The position numbers and the translations under genes are program-made. This document shows positions 62,076-64,000 of a stretch of 64,000 nucleotides of DNA, piece after piece. The DNA lies in the NCBI GenBank assembly GCA_963708245.1, contig OY970201.1:7564001-7628000 (forward strand), written 5' to 3'. Positions within the stretch are counted from its first letter, which is position 1. The number at the start of each line of letters is the position of its first letter. Under the pieces are notes generated by a model, which searched no databases, was not told the origin of the DNA, and saw only the letters and a list, made by a program, of their open reading frames with translations. This DNA is from CAVYXK01 sp963708245 (GTDB taxonomy: Bacteria > Pseudomonadota > Alphaproteobacteria > Acetobacterales > Acetobacteraceae).

Positions 62076-63293
62076 TCACTCCGGCGACCGCCGGGTGCAG
62101 AGCTGCAGGGCGGCCAATGCGGCCATGGCCGCCAGCCCAACGTACGGGATCGCATACCCGCCGAGTCCGGTCACCGCCGCTCCGAACGCCGAGGGAAACA
62201 CCGTCACGCCGGCAAACGCCATGGCGGTGCCGAGGCCCGTGGCCTCGGTCCCGTGCACGCCGCCAAGGCGGGCATACTCCGCGTAAACAAGGCCGGTGTA
62301 GCCGGCGGAGGTCGCCCCGCCGAGCAGCGCGAGGGTCGACACCGCGGCCCAAGGCCAGCCAGGCCCCAGCCGGGCGGCGGCCATTGCAACTGCGGCCATG
62401 CCAAATCCGAGCCCCGCCAGGACGCTGGTGGGCGAGAGATACCGATCAGCGACCCAGCCCCAGATCGGCCGGCTGACCGAACCGGCAATCTGATACAGCG
62501 CCAGCGCGAACCCCGCCTGGACAAGGCCCAGCCGGACCACGCTGGTCAACTGCACCGTCATGAAGGCGACGAAGCAGAGTTGGGTACCGGAATACACGAA
62601 GCTGGCGACCGACAGCCGGCGGATCATCGGGTTTTGTCGCAGGAGCGTGACCTGCCGCGACAGTGCGTCGCTCCAAAGCGGCCGGTGCGGGTCTCGGTCG
62701 GCGTCCCAGCGCCGGCGCGGGATCTCAAGCAGGACCAGCAGCAGCAGGGCGGGCGCCATCTGGACCAGCATCGCGATGCGCCAGTTCGCCGCGACGGCAA
62801 TCGGAGGAACGATCAGCGCGCCCAGCACGCCGCCCAGAGGCACGCCGATCTGGCGCAGCGACATGACGAGATTGAACACGGATTTCGGCGTGTGTGGCAC
62901 GAGGAGGTGCGTGCCGGATGGGGCGATCGCTCCATACGCAAGCCCGAGCACGACGGCGCTTGCCGCAAGCGTGGCGACGGTGCCGCCGGTTACAGCCAGG
63001 AGCATCCCGAGCACCGCGAGCAGCACGACCTGGCTGACGCGGACCGCGCCGTAGCGGTGAACAAAGCCGGGCGACAGCACGGCGGAGCCGATGCCGACAG
63101 CATAGACGATCGAGACGAACATGCCGCTGAGCGTTCCGGGCACGCCGAGGTCGCGGGCGATCTGGGGCGCTGCGGCGGGCACCGAGAATTGCGCCATGGT
63201 GGCGAGAGTCTGCACCGCGAGCGCGGCTGCCAGCGGCCAGACCGGCATGCCTCGCAGCCCGGGCGATGGTCCGATTGCAGCGGCGGCTTTCAT
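62076..63293 (-). CDS. MFS transporter
   Basis: A 405-residue major facilitator with twelve hydrophobic segments. QTLATMAQFSVPAAAPQIAR is the first segment, GVPGTLSGMFVSIVYAVGIG the second, and GLAYGAIAPSGTHLLVPHTP lies in the motif C region. The central loop RRRWDADRDPHRPLWSD separates the two halves. Closest in general form to MFS exporters of the cyanate/nitrate-type groups; substrate not known. Confidence 0.85.
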   Translation of the reverse strand: MKAAAAIGPSPGLRGMPVWPLAAALAVQTLATMAQFSVPAAAPQIARDLGVPGTLSGMFVSIVYAVGIGSAVLSPGFVHRYGAVRVSQVVLLAVLGMLLAVTGGTVATLAASAVVLGLAYGAIAPSGTHLLVPHTPKSVFNLVMSLRQIGVPLGGVLGALIVPPIAVAANWRIAMLVQMAPALLLLVLLEIPRRRWDADRDPHRPLWSDALSRQVTLLRQNPMIRRLSVASFVYSGTQLCFVAFMTVQLTSVVRLGLVQAGFALALYQIAGSVSRPIWGWVADRYLSPTSVLAGLGFGMAAVAMAAARLGPGWPWAAVSTLALLGGATSAGYTGLVYAEYARLGGVHGTEATGLGTAMAFAGVTVFPSAFGAAVTGLGGYAIPYVGLAAMAALAALQLCTRRSPE

Positions 63294-63763
63294 TCTGATA
63301 TGGGAATGTCCACGGGCGGCTTATGTTTTGGCACGATCGGTTGGTTGACCGATTGAGACGCGGTTGCACACGCAAGTCTACCTCTCCCGCAAGCTGGAGA
63401 CGTGCGCGCAATGCCGCTCTCGTGTTGCACCGGACGCGAGAGATCGGCGGGCCGGCGCAGCTTGGGTCGCTTCGGGCCCACACCGGTCCTGCGGGTGCTG
63501 TTAGCGCTGGTGTGCCGTGAGCCGAGTTATGGCGTCAATTCAGCTCACCGAACGCAGCCGCAAGCCCCGCTTGAGCCTGAGTCGCCGGAGTGGCATCCTC
63601 TGTTTTTGGCATCGCCTGCGCGTGTGGGAGACGACTAGGGGGAATCGGCGGCGGATAGCGGCACCGATCCGGCACCCTCACCCGCCGCGCTGCCGCGCGG
63701 CGACCTCTCGCGCAGGGCGGGAGAGGTGTGCGGAGATCGGCGTTTGCAGTCCCTGAAAGCGAT
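63294..63763. other. Gene-free stretch with a palindromic repeat
   Basis: About 470 bases. It should hold the promoter of the MFS gene. No tRNA or convincing gene is seen; the only structure is the repeat at 63676-63732. Confidence 0.45.
63676..63732. repeat. Dispersed palindromic repeat (caccctcaccc type)
   Basis: Reads caccctcacccgccgcgc, then gcgcggcgacctctcgc and gcgggagaggtgtg; gccgcgc and gcgcggc pair, as do ctctcgc and gcgggag partly. The same family occurs at 28723-28846. Confidence 0.55.
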
Positions 63764-63955
63764 CTAGTTGGCTCGCTGAAGCCGAGCGACACCCAGTTCT
63801 CGCAGCTGCCCGTCGCTCAGCTGGTGCAGTCGCCGCCCGAGCCTTGCGGCGCGGCGCCGCGACATCCAGTCACGCGTTGCCATCCAGACTACTCTGATGT
63901 CGTCGAACGACATCTGGCCGGGTTGTCCGGTGATGGGATCGATGGGCCAGAACAT
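63764..63955 (-). CDS. DUF1127-domain small protein
   Basis: A 63-residue protein; the C-terminal LGRRLHQLSDGQLRELGVAR is the DUF1127 motif, and RDWMSRRRAARL is the basic part before it. Longer relatives are linked to RNA or phosphate metabolism in alphaproteobacteria; small ones are little known. RBS aaggag lies seven bases upstream of the start codon. Near the right edge of the window; 63956-64000 holds only its upstream region. Confidence 0.8.
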   Translation of the reverse strand: MFWPIDPITGQPGQMSFDDIRVVWMATRDWMSRRRAARLGRRLHQLSDGQLRELGVARLQRAN

Positions 63956-64000
63956 TGCGCCTACTCCTTTGACGGGAACGGACGCTCCTCCGTGGACACG

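Overview
The window is a GC-rich chromosomal segment. Gene content suggests an alphaproteobacterium, most likely an Acetobacteraceae/Rhodospirillales-type organism: exopolysaccharide genes, uronate dehydrogenase, many soluble oxidoreductases, IS elements with alphaproteobacterial-style transposases, and a short DUF1127 protein. This placement is inference; there is no rRNA or other phylogenetic marker, and I recognised no tRNA.

Region 1 (1-14120) is one end of an exopolysaccharide locus. It holds a glycosyltransferase cut by the window edge, uronate dehydrogenase, an outer-membrane beta-barrel protein translationally coupled to a WecG/TagA-type glycosyltransferase, an asparagine-synthase-like amidotransferase and an O-antigen-ligase/polymerase-type membrane protein. 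Between them lie a gamma-glutamyltransferase, a secreted alpha/beta hydrolase, a frameshifted EAL phosphodiesterase, a Phd/VapC toxin-antitoxin pair with a broken toxin, and a phage-like DNA methyltransferase.

Region 2 (14151-27113) is a 13-kb insertion-sequence pile-up. For most elements both ends and the target duplication can be read: two IS5-type copies of about 930 bp (TA), an IS701 element, an IS66 element with an 8-bp duplication that itself carries one of the IS5 copies, an IS630 element (TA), a 966-bp IS5-type element (CTA) and an IS256 element (8-bp duplication). Caught between them are remnants of what looks like an old defence or stress island: an Xre-RES toxin-antitoxin module with a frameshift in each gene, and a lower-GC caspase-like protease with an unfamiliar C-terminal domain. 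The caspase gene is broken by two IS insertions, a palindromic repeat and frame changes.

Region 3 (27217-47063) is ordinary chromosome: cysK divergent from a rhodanese gene, a WecA/MraY-type glycosyl-1-phosphate transferase, MFS and EamA transporters, a MarR regulator, an M17 aminopeptidase, a methanethiol-oxidase operon, a three-gene amidohydrolase/amidohydrolase/Rieske operon, argE and a large GGDEF-EAL protein. One oddity is a 302-residue helical protein of unknown function. It lies inside a duplication of the 5' end of an SDR gene.

Region 4 (47154-49347) is a second copy of the 966-bp IS5-type element (duplication CAG). It carries an IS66 deletion derivative with its own 8-bp duplication.

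Region 5 (49550-64000) holds 5-oxoprolinase subunits B and C, an EmrB/QacA-type exporter, a methyltransferase, a branched-chain-amino-acid-type binding protein without its permease genes, a GNAT-SDR-LLM oxidoreductase run, a broken DUF2254 gene, two small secreted proteins, an Smr-domain protein, an MFS transporter and a DUF1127 protein.

A recurring theme is single-base frame changes in short homopolymers or simple runs, mostly in accessory genes. Either accessory genes are decaying or the assembly has residual indels; reads would decide.
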